A stretch of DNA of 32,941 nucleotides from Woeseiaceae bacterium (lineage in GTDB: Bacteria > Pseudomonadota > Gammaproteobacteria > Steroidobacterales > Woeseiaceae), in NCBI GenBank assembly GCA_030065915.1, contig JASJCQ010000032.1, positions 1 through 32,941 of the forward strand, written 5' to 3'. A program made the translations under genes and the position numbers. This document shows, in pieces, positions 23,403 to 31,067 of the stretch (within the stretch, counting starts at the first letter, position 1; every line of letters begins with the position of its first letter). The notes below the pieces were generated by a model. The model was given only the letters and a program-made list of their open reading frames with translations. It had not been told where the DNA came from and made no database searches.

Positions 23403-25154
23403 TTACGGTGCGCATCGTGAATTCGTGCATTCCAATACGCATTGACGTGAATCGTTCACGTTGATGACACCGTTGCCGTCGATATCGTAGATCGGGTCGG
23501 CGGGCGGAACCGTCTGATTGCGCCGCGCTGAAATGGCACGGATATCGTTGATGTCCACCTGGCCGTTGTCATCGACGTCGCAGGACAATTGCTCAATCAG
23601 CTGATTGACGGTCAGATCCGACAGTACCGGGCCGAGCTCGCTGTCGCCTTTCTGCAAGCGTGCACGGACTTCCAGATACTGGCCGGTCAGACCGAGACCG
23701 CCGACACCGTTGCCGGGCACGGGATCGTAACCGTCAGTGATCGGCAGTGCGTCACCTGCGCGTGCTTCGATGATCAGGTTCGCGCCCGCTGGTACGTTGC
23801 CCTCGGGCTCGCCGTTCCAGCTCACGCTGTCCCAGCCCTGGCCCGGAGTACCGCTGTCGGTCACGACCGTCCAGATACCCTGCGGGTTGGTCACGGTGTT
23901 GAAGCCTACGCCGGTCGCGTCGGAATAGGTGTAGGGTTGCTGTCCGACGGGCAGGGTCAGTATTGGACTACCGTTTGACCCATCGACTTTGCCGACCGTG
24001 TTGCTAGATAGATTGACCAGCCAGACATCGCCATCGGAGTCAGGCAGCACACCACGGGTGGAGGTATTGCCTGAGGGATTCGCACCTGGCACGTCCCAGA
24101 TCGCCACGTCGGTTCCGCCGTCGAACTTCAGAACCCGAGTGTTACCCGTCACGACATTGCCGTCCTGGTCGACCGATATACCCAGCCCAGAGATGCCCGG
24201 GACAGCCGGAAACGAAAACGAACCGGTTGTTGGGTCGCCGTCGGGTTCGCCAGCGCCAGAGTTGGGATCCCAAACCGTATAAGAACTTCCCGTGCCACCC
24301 AGGTAGGCTTTGCCGTTACCGATTGCGATACCGTAGCTGCCGCGTCCGCTGTTGAGCGCCGCCAGCTGGCCTTCGGATCCGGGATTGGTGTCGAACACGC
24401 CGAGAATCGAGCTTAACGAGGCGCTCCAGAGTATGCCGTCCGAGTCGACGGCGCAGCCGTACGGGCGGTAGCTTACTGCGTACGGTCCAGCGATTACGCT
24501 GCCATCGGAGCTGTCGACCTTGTAGTAAGCGAAGCCGTTGTAGCTACCGACCCAAAGATTGCCGTCAAGACCAATACAGAGCGACCGCCCGAAGCCATTA
24601 TTGGTGCCGGGAATCGGCTCTGCCCACGCTATGCGCTCGTCGTTGAGTTCATCGGTCGTCAGCAGATTGTCTCCGTTCACGTCCGTGTGGTAACGCACGT
24701 CACCGGGGCCGGCCGATGTATCGATGGTGCCGTTCGAGTTCCGGTCGACGCCGCCGTCGGCGAGGATCTTCAGCACATGGATCGGTCGGTTTTCGCTAAA
24801 GTGGCGATTGGCGATGTAGACATTGCCCTCGCTGTCTACCGCAGACCTCGAAGGTGCGGGACCGGAAAAGGCACTGCCATTTCGGGGTCTGAACCATGTT
24901 GCGTATCGTGCGACTATCGAATCGGAATCCGTATCGATTTTCGCAATCGTGTCCGCCCCCGCCTCCGCGATCCACAGCAGCGGGAAGGTCGATCCGGACT
25001 GATCGATTCGAAGCTCGTCGTCCGGGTCGGCCACGACACCGTTCAGCGTGCCGAGATTGAAATCTTCTGTCGTCGTATATGTTGTCGACTGGCTCCAGGC
25101 AACACCCGATAGACCGAGTGCCAGCGCCGCGACAAGACATCTGTTCACTTGCAT
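23403..25154 (-). CDS. Secreted beta-propeller (NHL/Vgb-like) protein with C-terminal dockerin
   Basis: A 583-residue exported protein. Signal peptide MQVNRCLVAALALGLSGVAWS. Residues about 45-390 have repeats of the NHL/streptogramin-lyase propeller type: LLWIAEAGADTIAKIDTDSD, SAVDSEGNVYIANRHF, CIGLDGNLWVGSYNGFAYYK, CAVDSDGILWSASL, ISVDQDGNVVTGNTRVLKF and PDSDGDVWLVNL. Residues about 400-515 look like a beta-sandwich. Residues 523-583 hold two calcium loops of dockerin type, DVDDNGQVDIND (526-537) and DIDGNGVINVND (557-568), with Cys525, 572, 576 and 581 around them, probably disulfides. A frame open to 25364 would add 70 residues before the signal, so ATG 25154 is preferred. It heads the cluster with the cohesin-like gene. 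No catalytic domain is visible. Confidence 0.85.
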   Translation of the reverse strand: MQVNRCLVAALALGLSGVAWSQSTTYTTTEDFNLGTLNGVVADPDDELRIDQSGSTFPLLWIAEAGADTIAKIDTDSDSIVARYATWFRPRNGSAFSGPAPSRSAVDSEGNVYIANRHFSENRPIHVLKILADGGVDRNSNGTIDTSAGPGDVRYHTDVNGDNLLTTDELNDERIAWAEPIPGTNNGFGRSLCIGLDGNLWVGSYNGFAYYKVDSSDGSVIAGPYAVSYRPYGCAVDSDGILWSASLSSILGVFDTNPGSEGQLAALNSGRGSYGIAIGNGKAYLGGTGSSYTVWDPNSGAGEPDGDPTTGSFSFPAVPGISGLGISVDQDGNVVTGNTRVLKFDGGTDVAIWDVPGANPSGNTSTRGVLPDSDGDVWLVNLSSNTVGKVDGSNGSPILTLPVGQQPYTYSDATGVGFNTVTNPQGIWTVVTDSGTPGQGWDSVSWNGEPEGNVPAGANLIIEARAGDALPITDGYDPVPGNGVGGLGLTGQYLEVRARLQKGDSELGPVLSDLTVNQLIEQLSCDVDDNGQVDINDIRAISARRNQTVPPADPIYDIDGNGVINVNDSRQCVLECTNSRCAP

Positions 25155-25557
25155 TATTGTCACCGTTTCCCTGTTATCGGCTGGCCGTAGCCGGCCGCTT
25201 GTTCTTGATCCTGCCGCGTTATCAAATCCTGTATCCCCAGCGACAGATGCTTCGCGATCCTTACGATGAAGACGAGCTCCCTTAACTCGTTCTCCTACGA
25301 GGATGCAATATTGATGCCGAAACTGTTTCACCATAGAAAACAACCCCTTAAATCTGCCTGACATTGGCTGTTGTAAGAAAAACCGGCACTAGGTGAGAAT
25401 TAGTCTCATTCCAGAGCTAGCCGTTTGTCATCTTGACTGGGCCGGCTGATGAACTGGGGCCTGGTTAAGCCTCGGCTTTGACAAGGCTCGGTGGGAATAG
25501 GTAGCGTGCCGGCGGAACGCTCGAACATTTCGAAACTACCCCGGAGTCGAACACAGC
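25155..25557. other. Divergent control region of the dockerin cluster and the TolB-like lipoprotein gene
   Basis: About 400 nt with no supported gene. It contains the Fur-box-like palindrome at 25392-25410. On the plus strand a consensus -35 TTGACA (25478-25483) lies 18 nt before a weak -10-like TAGCGT (25502-25507), a candidate promoter for the lipoprotein gene. The minus-strand side has about 237 nt between the palindrome and the dockerin gene start, so a long leader or a second promoter nearer the gene is implied. Confidence 0.45.
25392..25410. promoter_or_regulatory. Fur-box-like palindrome
   Basis: The 15-nt core TGAGAAT-T-AGTCTCA (25394-25408) matches the 7-1-7 Fur-site variant TGAGAATnATTCTCA at 13 of 14 positions, and ATT follows on one side as in the 19-nt form. 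It lies between the dockerin/cohesin/TonB cluster and the TolB-like lipoprotein gene. The dyad is seen; Fur binding is inferred. No second copy was noticed elsewhere in the window. Confidence 0.5.
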
Positions 25558-26610
25558 ATGGTATTCAGGCAACAGAAGCGTACGAAAAAAGCAGGTCTCA
25601 CCTTCTTGCCAGTCCTGATGGCCTTCGGACTCGCAGCATGCGCTCCGACTGTCGAGCAAGGTCAGTCGTCTTCCGAAAGGCTTGCCCTGGTCCTGAGCAA
25701 TGCGGATGGCGATCTCGATATTTACCTCGTCAATCTCGACGATGGGCAGTTTCGAAATATTACAGACAACGACGTAAATGACGGTCAGGCGGTGTGGTCG
25801 CCCGATGGTTCGAAAATCGTCTATGTCCAGAGCGGCGCCGGTTCCAACGACCTTGTGCTATACGACCTTGCAACGGACTCGCATCGCAAGATCACGGACC
25901 ACCCGGGCGTTGAGATGACACCGCACTGGTCGCCCGATGGAGAATCCATCGTCTACGCGACCATGCGGCAAGAGGAAGGAGCCGGGATCTGGCGACAGAG
26001 TATCGAATCGGGCGAGGCCAGAGAGCTGTTTCGTTCAGCTACAGAAGTCGTTCAGCCGAGGTGGTCCCCCGACGGCCGGCAGATCGCGTTTTTGGAGAAC
26101 ACGGTAGAGCGCGGCTCCAACATTCTGACCGTCCCCGCCGACGGTGGCGAAGCGCGCGCCGTCGTCGACGACCCTAAGGCCGCGAAGACGCAGCTGCGCT
26201 GGTCGCCAGACTCAAACAACATATTGTTCGTTGCACGCCGCGAAAAGATTGTTGGGCTGTACGAGAAAGACCTCGAGTCCGGGACTGATCGACCGATCCA
26301 CTCAACCGTATTCATAGAATCGGGAGGCGAGTATTCTTCCCGCGACGGACACATCGCTTTCATGAGTGCGCGCGGAAACGGCGCGCGTCTGCAGATCTTC
26401 GTCGACGACGGCAATGACGCCCGCCGCCTGACGCACACAGATCTTGAAGAAAGCGACCTGACGTGGTTGCCGGATGAATCGGGTTTCCTGTTTACGCGGT
26501 ACGTGGACGGTCGGTTCCAGGCGATGTGGCTTGACCTGGACAGTATGGAGGAAAAACTGATTGCTCCTTCCCTGGGCGGGGTGCACTACGCTCCGCGGGC
26601 GCAGCCTTGA
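25558..26610 (+). CDS. TolB-like beta-propeller lipoprotein (PD40 repeats)
   Basis: A 350-residue lipoprotein with lipobox FGLAAC and predicted lipidated Cys28. The mature part is a WD40-like/PD40 propeller: AVWSPDGSKIVYVQ, PHWSPDGESIVYAT, PRWSPDGRQIAFLE, LRWSPDSNNILFVA and later degenerate blades such as LTWLPDESGFLFTR. PD40 propellers occur in TolB and in many secreted sensors or scaffolds; there is no TolB N-terminal domain here and no tol-pal genes nearby, so it is not TolB itself. No catalytic residues are evident. It is divergent from the dockerin cluster and shares the region with the Fur-like palindrome. Ribosome binding is weak (GGAG about 11 nt before ATG). Confidence 0.85.
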   Translation: MVFRQQKRTKKAGLTFLPVLMAFGLAACAPTVEQGQSSSERLALVLSNADGDLDIYLVNLDDGQFRNITDNDVNDGQAVWSPDGSKIVYVQSGAGSNDLVLYDLATDSHRKITDHPGVEMTPHWSPDGESIVYATMRQEEGAGIWRQSIESGEARELFRSATEVVQPRWSPDGRQIAFLENTVERGSNILTVPADGGEARAVVDDPKAAKTQLRWSPDSNNILFVARREKIVGLYEKDLESGTDRPIHSTVFIESGGEYSSRDGHIAFMSARGNGARLQIFVDDGNDARRLTHTDLEESDLTWLPDESGFLFTRYVDGRFQAMWLDLDSMEEKLIAPSLGGVHYAPRAQP

Positions 26611-26741
26611 CCGCCCGCCAGAACCAGGCGGAAGGAACGGCGCAAAGACCACGACTTACAGGCCAGCTCGGATCTCCGAAAGGCGACGCATGAATTCTCC
26701 ACAGGTACAGTGTTGGAATGTCGTTAACCGGGCCGGGATGA

Positions 26742-27536
26742 TCAGCTGCTACCGGGACAGGCAGCTTCCTCACGTAGCAGGACTTTGTCTTCGCCGTACT
26801 TGTCGATGATGCTTCCAGCGCCTCGACCGGGGGGCAGTCCGATATCGACGTAGTAGACCGTGCCTTCGGTGGTCCTCGGAGCGATCTCGGCGTTGAGCCC
26901 CAGCGACGTTGCCTGCAACTCGACACGTTCCGCTCCGGCCGCCTCGCCGAAGAGACCAATGGAGATTTTCAGCCCTTCGTCCTCGGTCGAAATCAGGTAG
27001 GCCTCGCCCAGCCCGGACGAGTGCAGTTTGTCGAGCATGCCGGCCGCTTCCTCACGGCTCGCGATATTGCGAATCTGGACCCAGTGCCCGACGAATATCT
27101 GGCCGATCGTCCGCCTTAAGGACGCTTCCATGCCTTCGCCGGCATACTGCATCTGTGCGCGGTCACCGTCTTCCCGGTTACTGAACGGCCCGACCGATAC
27201 GCAGGATCGACCGACTACGGCCGTCAGCGCCATCGAAGCACGTTCCGAGTCTTCGTCTACGACCGATTCCGTCTCCCCTCCGTCCGCGTTCGACGGGCCT
27301 GCGCCCGACGCGTCGTCGGGCAACACCGGGTCGGCACTCTCATCGCTGGACGCCAAGACGATATCGGAATTGACTGGGTCTTCGACCGCCTCACGTCGCT
27401 CGGCGACTTCGATCCTGGGACCCAGCTGTGACTCCTTGACGATATCGACACCGGGTTTGGGATCGTCGCCGCGAATTGCCCCGTACAGGAAGTACAGGAT
27501 GTTGGCGAGTATCAGCAGGAGCAGCAGGTTTCTCAT
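26742..27536 (-). CDS. SPOR-domain inner-membrane protein
   Basis: A 264-residue protein with one N-terminal membrane helix (MRNLLLLLILANILYFLYG), a low-complexity acidic linker (residues about 40-105, rich in Asp, Ser, Glu), and a C-terminal region. Residues about 105-190 show the SPOR pattern: CVSVGPFSNREDGDRAQ, HWVQIRNIASREEAAGMLDKL and EAYLISTEDEGLKISIGLF. SPOR domains bind denuded septal peptidoglycan and such proteins act in division or wall remodelling, mostly in the periplasm. A second, weaker repeat may follow (residues 195-250). The ATG at 27536 overlaps the stop of a 27-codon ORF, and birA and plsY lie upstream on the same strand; that gene order (with coaX between) is common in Gammaproteobacteria. 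Confidence 0.82.
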   Translation of the reverse strand: MRNLLLLLILANILYFLYGAIRGDDPKPGVDIVKESQLGPRIEVAERREAVEDPVNSDIVLASSDESADPVLPDDASGAGPSNADGGETESVVDEDSERASMALTAVVGRSCVSVGPFSNREDGDRAQMQYAGEGMEASLRRTIGQIFVGHWVQIRNIASREEAAGMLDKLHSSGLGEAYLISTEDEGLKISIGLFGEAAGAERVELQATSLGLNAEIAPRTTEGTVYYVDIGLPPGRGAGSIIDKYGEDKVLLREEAACPGSS

Positions 27537-27616
27537 TGTCGACGTTCCAGCGACCCGTCTTTGTCGACTACCTCGACCCGGGTCGGTGGCGCAGCGGTTA
27601 AACGTAGTCTGAGCAT
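27533..27616 (-). CDS. Possible 27-codon ORF coupled to the SPOR gene
   Basis: ATG at 27616 opens a 27-codon frame (starting MLRLRLTAAPP, ending GSLERRQ) whose TGA overlaps the SPOR gene ATG in an ATGA arrangement. The residue pattern is polar, no Shine-Dalgarno sequence is clear, and no family is recognised. It sits in the position where coaX (pantothenate kinase) often lies between birA and a SPOR-domain gene, so it could be a remnant, a coupling leader, or chance. Confidence 0.25.
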   Translation of the reverse strand: MLRLRLTAAPPTRVEVVDKDGSLERRQ

Positions 27617-27674
27617 GCTGTCTCAGCTTGCGGTGGTCAAGCGCTGCCGTCCTCGGCCTCTTGAGCGGGAATAA

Positions 27675-28490
27675 TCAATAGGAATAAGGCCCCGACAGTC
27701 GCACCGAACCCGTGATGATGCGTTGTGCACCGTCGGCCGTCCTGACCAGGAGTGCGCCATCGTCATCGATGCCGCAGGCCTCCCCCTGTATGACGGTGTT
27801 GCCCTCCTCCACGACGATGTCTTTGCCAAGCAGCCAGTCCCGTTCGCGCCACTCCGCCATCAACGGCGCTGCCCGGCCCATTCCGAAGGCTTCAAAGGCA
27901 TAGAGCAATTCGGCAGTGATCAGCGCTGCCAGCTCGTCACGTGAGGGCGGCGACGGCATTGCGCTTTGCAGATCGATCGCGCGATGCGCCCAGTCGGTCG
28001 CGGAGGCCTCGAGCAACTCACTCGGCAAGTCCAGGTTGATGCCGACGCCGGCAACGACGGTCACCTGGCGATCGGCTTTGAGCTGCGACTCAGCCAGGAG
28101 CCCGCCCAGCTTGCAGTCATGGAACACGAGATCGTTCGGCCATTTGAGTTGAACGCCGGTCAGACCCGTTGCCGCAAAGGCCCGGTTTGCGGCGACACCC
28201 ATGACCGGCGTCAATCCCAGCAGCGTGTCGGGCGGTGTCGCAAAGGTGTACGCCAGCGACAGGCAAAGACTCGCTCCTTTCTCGGATACCCAGCGCCGGT
28301 CGTGTCGTCCGCGGCCCGCGGACTGGTCGTCGGCCAATGCAACGTTCGCTTTGCCCGGCGCCGGTGGCGCCTGCCTGAGCAGGAACGAGCTGGTGGAGTC
28401 AACGATGTCGAACAGATGGACCTCAGACAGTTTGTCGCGGGACCTGTCATCGAGCTCGCGTTCGAAGCCGGACGCCTCCGCGCCGCTCAC
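27675..28490 (-). CDS. birA: BirA-type biotin--protein ligase without the DNA-binding domain
   Basis: A 271-residue enzyme that activates biotin with ATP and attaches it to the carrier protein of acetyl-CoA carboxylase. Seen: DSTSS (about 31-35), AGRGRHDRRW (58-67, the biotinoyl-AMP loop), KWPNDLVFHDCKLGGLLAES (about 117-136), GVGINLDL and a C-terminal SH3-like domain (EGNTVIQGEACGIDDDGALLV). The helix-turn-helix of E. coli BirA is missing, so it is a monofunctional class I ligase and not a repressor. The usual glycine of GRGRxGRxW is Asp64 here. The GTG start at 28490 follows the plsY stop by a single base, so the genes are translationally linked. Confidence 0.9.
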   Translation of the reverse strand: MSGAEASGFERELDDRSRDKLSEVHLFDIVDSTSSFLLRQAPPAPGKANVALADDQSAGRGRHDRRWVSEKGASLCLSLAYTFATPPDTLLGLTPVMGVAANRAFAATGLTGVQLKWPNDLVFHDCKLGGLLAESQLKADRQVTVVAGVGINLDLPSELLEASATDWAHRAIDLQSAMPSPPSRDELAALITAELLYAFEAFGMGRAAPLMAEWRERDWLLGKDIVVEEGNTVIQGEACGIDDDGALLVRTADGAQRIITGSVRLSGPYSY

Positions 28491-28491
28491 G

Positions 28492-29133
28492 TTAACCCTT
28501 TCTCCGGAAAAGCATGGCGCGCTCGTTCCTGTTCTCGACGCCGTCGCGCATGCGCTGGATGTTCGAGCGATGGCAGTAAACGATGAAGGCCGCCATGAAC
28601 GTGCTGAACACGATGAGCTCGATCGAGCCGCCGGTGACGGCCAGCGTAACCGGCAGCGACGCAGAGGCCGTCATCGTCGACAGGCCGACGAAGCCGCTGA
28701 TGACGAGGGCCACGGCGAACACGATCAGCATCGGTACGATCAGTTTCGGCGCAAGAACGAGTAGCGTGCCGATGTACGTTGCCATGCCTTTGCCGCCGCG
28801 GAAACCGTGATACACCGGCCAGACGTGGCCGAGCACGGCAGCGGCCGCACAACAGAGCGCAAGCCAGACGCGGGAGACGTCCGGGTCTGTGGCGACGAAC
28901 GGAATGTCCAGGTACGGCACGACACTGGCCGCGAGCACGCCTTTGCCGATATCGATAATGATGACGCCGAGCGCGAAGGCGGCACCCTGGGTTCGTAGCG
29001 CATTCGTGCCACCGGCATTGCCGCTACCCATTTCGCGAATATCCACGCCGCCGCGCAATTTTCCGATCACGATTGCGCCCATGATCGAGCCCAGGAAGTA
29101 ACTGATCAGGAATTTTGTGCCGAGTTCCAGCAT
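28492..29133 (-). CDS. plsY: PlsY, acyl-phosphate:glycerol-3-phosphate acyltransferase
   Basis: A 213-residue inner-membrane enzyme that transfers the acyl group of acyl-phosphate to glycerol-3-phosphate, the first step of phospholipid synthesis. Seen: about five to seven hydrophobic segments with ISYFLGSIMGAIVIGKL, the phosphate-binding DIREMGSGNAGGTNALRTQG (about 31-50), GHVWPVYHGFRGGKGMATYIG (about 104-124) and a third conserved loop near CHRSNIQRMRDGVENR. Its length fits the family. A longer frame to 29193 would add 20 basic residues; ATG 29133, preceded by AAAGGCGA, is preferred. It leads a plsY-birA-SPOR unit and is divergent from the lipid kinase gene. Confidence 0.95.
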   Translation of the reverse strand: MLELGTKFLISYFLGSIMGAIVIGKLRGGVDIREMGSGNAGGTNALRTQGAAFALGVIIIDIGKGVLAASVVPYLDIPFVATDPDVSRVWLALCCAAAAVLGHVWPVYHGFRGGKGMATYIGTLLVLAPKLIVPMLIVFAVALVISGFVGLSTMTASASLPVTLAVTGGSIELIVFSTFMAAFIVYCHRSNIQRMRDGVENRNERAMLFRRKG

Positions 29134-29199
29134 GCGTCGCCTTTGCCTGAGAAACGAGCGCCATTGTAGCATCGGCTTTTGACGCTTCAGCACTTGCGC

Positions 29200-30093
29200 A
29201 TGAGAGTTCCGCTGTTCTTAAACCCGATCGCCGGACGGGGCCGCGCGGCCGCAAGGCTGCCGGAAATCGTGGCGGCTCTCGCAGCGTCCGGTGTGCAGGC
29301 GGACGTGCGTGAGAGCACGTCCAGGGGCGATATGGAAGACCAGATCTGCCGGGCCGCAGAGGACGGCGAGCAATGCGTCATTGTCGCTGGCGGCGACGGT
29401 AGCATGCACGAAGCCGCCAACGGACTCATGCATGCCGAACGAGAGACGGCGCTGGGTCTCATTCCGGTCGGCACCGGGAACGACTTTGCCCGCGCCGCGG
29501 GGATCCCCGAGGACTCGAACCTGGCCGCAGTGGAGCTCGGGCAGCGCATCGCCGGCGGCGAGACCCTGCGCAGCATAGACATAGGCCGCTGCAACGGACG
29601 TTTCTTTAGCAATGGCGTTGGCGTCGGAATCGATGCGAAGGTCGCGAGCATTGCGGCAGGCATCCGTTTACCGATCGGCGACCTCGTCTACATTATCGGC
29701 GTCATTCGCTGTCTCTGGGATGGCATTGCGACGCCCAGGATGACGGTGACCGTCGATGGCGAGCAGGCCTGGTCCGGACCGACGACGCTGACCAACGTCA
29801 GTAACGGCGCGTGGGTTGGCGGCCAGTTTCACATCGCCCCGGAAGCCGACCTGGGCGATGGTCAGCTCAATGTCGTCGTCGCCGCCGCAGTATCCCGCGC
29901 TCGCGTCGTCGCGCTGCTGCCGAAGCTGATGAAGGGCCGGCATCTTGCTGCGCCGGAACTCACGCACGTCACCGGGCGGCACATCGTCGTGCACTGCGAC
30001 GAACCCATCATTGCGCACCTGGACGGCGAGCTGCAGGCACCGACACGGACCTTCGATATTCAGTTGCAGGAATCAGCGCTGGTTCTGCTTTGA
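29200..30093 (+). CDS. Diacylglycerol kinase-family lipid kinase (YegS-like)
   Basis: A 297-residue kinase of the DAGK catalytic-domain family, acting on diacylglycerol or a related lipid at the inner membrane. Seen: the N-terminal NPIAGRGRA (8-16), nucleotide-binding GGDGSMHEAANGLM (64-77), the conserved IPVGTGNDFAR (about 90-100), the second-domain FSNGVGVGIDAKVA, and GAWVGGQFHIAPEADLGDGQLNVVV, typical of YegS/BmrU members. The usual GGDGT is GGDGS. ATG 29200 is chosen; a TTG at 29179 is also in frame. It is divergent from plsY. Its last 21 nt overlap the 3' end of the convergent EamA gene. Confidence 0.93.
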   Translation: MRVPLFLNPIAGRGRAAARLPEIVAALAASGVQADVRESTSRGDMEDQICRAAEDGEQCVIVAGGDGSMHEAANGLMHAERETALGLIPVGTGNDFARAAGIPEDSNLAAVELGQRIAGGETLRSIDIGRCNGRFFSNGVGVGIDAKVASIAAGIRLPIGDLVYIIGVIRCLWDGIATPRMTVTVDGEQAWSGPTTLTNVSNGAWVGGQFHIAPEADLGDGQLNVVVAAAVSRARVVALLPKLMKGRHLAAPELTHVTGRHIVVHCDEPIIAHLDGELQAPTRTFDIQLQESALVLL

Positions 30094-30957
30094 CGGTGCG
30101 CGCGCGCCAAGGAAGATGGCAAACAGCGCGATCGCGGCGCCGAGAAACTCCTGACCGGTCATGCCGCGATCGAAGATCAGCACATCCCAGAAGAAACTCA
30201 GTGTCGGTTGCAGCAACAGAGCCAGGCCGGCCTCCGTCGTCGAGACGTGCGGCAGGCTGCTCGCAATCAGCAGCCAGCCGATACAGTGCGACAACACGCC
30301 ATAACCGAGCAACCAGCCGAAGTCGGTCGCGTTCAGGGCCAGCGACTGCCCCTCTGCCATGGCGGACAGTCCCAGGGCTGCGGCGGTCAGCAGCGAGACG
30401 ATCAGCACCTCCCTCGTCGGAAGCCTGTCCGTCGCGTCCCGGCGAGACGCACGGAGACTCAACATGTAACCCGCGTAGGCGCAGGCGGTTAGCAAGCCGA
30501 GTACGACACCCGTTCGATAGTCTTGCGGCAACGTGGACCAGTCGAGACCGACGATCAGCGCGAGACCGAGCACGGCCAGCGGAACCGCGACGAGCTGAGC
30601 CAGGTGAGGTTTTTGTTTCAGGAATACGATCCCGGCGAACATCATGATGAACACCTGGAAATTGGCCAACAACGTCGACAGACCCGGCCCGATGTAGAGG
30701 ATAGAGCGGTGCCAGAACCAGAGGTCCAGCGAGAAAAACACGGCGGCGGCGATCAGTATCGACCACACGCGACGACCCAGGCGCAAGCTGCGCCGAGTCA
30801 CCAACACATAAATAGCCAACGCAGCCCCGCCGAAAAAGACCCGGTAAAAGCCGCTCGTCGTTGGCGACACGTCGACGAGACGCACCCACACGGGCGACAG
30901 GCTGATCAGCGCGGCGCCGACGAAGAGCCGGAGATGCATGTTCTGGGCGAGCGACAT
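30073..30957 (-). CDS. EamA/DMT-family transporter
   Basis: A 294-residue inner-membrane protein with about ten hydrophobic segments in two EamA halves. First half: VGAALISLSPVWVRLVDVSPTTSGFYRVFFGG, a family entry segment; then FWHRSILYIGPGLSTLLANFQVFIMMFAGIVFLKQKP. Second half: GLLTACAYAGYMLSLRASRRDA, SHCIGWLLIASSLPHVSTTEAGLALLLQPTLSFFWDVLIFD and a final EFLGAAIALFAIFLGA. The drug/metabolite superfamily mostly exports small metabolites; the substrate is unknown. The two-helix ends show the AGLALLLQPxxxxxxxxxxFxE-like pattern with Asp in place of Glu. The gene is convergent with the lipid kinase and divergent from sdpR. Confidence 0.88.
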   Translation of the reverse strand: MSLAQNMHLRLFVGAALISLSPVWVRLVDVSPTTSGFYRVFFGGAALAIYVLVTRRSLRLGRRVWSILIAAAVFFSLDLWFWHRSILYIGPGLSTLLANFQVFIMMFAGIVFLKQKPHLAQLVAVPLAVLGLALIVGLDWSTLPQDYRTGVVLGLLTACAYAGYMLSLRASRRDATDRLPTREVLIVSLLTAAALGLSAMAEGQSLALNATDFGWLLGYGVLSHCIGWLLIASSLPHVSTTEAGLALLLQPTLSFFWDVLIFDRGMTGQEFLGAAIALFAIFLGARAPSKQNQR

Positions 30958-31032
30958 CGTCGAACCATAGGCTAGTTTTCCTGCTTAATCACGACTTTCC
31001 GCCCCCGCTTCGCGGGACGCGCAGCACCGCTA

Positions 31033-31064
31033 TTGACTTATATTTAGATATTTGTCTAAATATA
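31033..31064 (+). promoter_or_regulatory. sdpR promoter and palindromic operator
   Basis: A -35 TTGACT (31033-31038) and -10 TAAATA (31057-31062, spacing 18) flank and overlap a perfect 10-bp inverted repeat: TATATTTAGA (31039-31048) and TCTAAATATA (31055-31064) separated by six bases. The repeat has the ATATTTAGAT character of ArsR/SdpR operators and blocks the promoter when bound. The ATG lies 5 nt after the -10, implying a leaderless transcript. Confidence 0.8.
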
Positions 31065-31067
31065 TGC

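Noticed and set aside
20562..25154. Cellulosome gene cluster
   Set aside because: No glycoside hydrolase, carbohydrate-binding module or multi-cohesin scaffoldin is present. Only a single cohesin-like domain and one dockerin are seen.
23403..25364. Longer start (25364) for the dockerin propeller protein
   Set aside because: The extra 70 residues are basic and precede a good signal peptide beginning at the ATG at 25154.
27570..27640. tRNA-like GGTGGCGCAGCGGTTA sequence
   Set aside because: No acceptor pairing, anticodon stem or T loop could be built around it.
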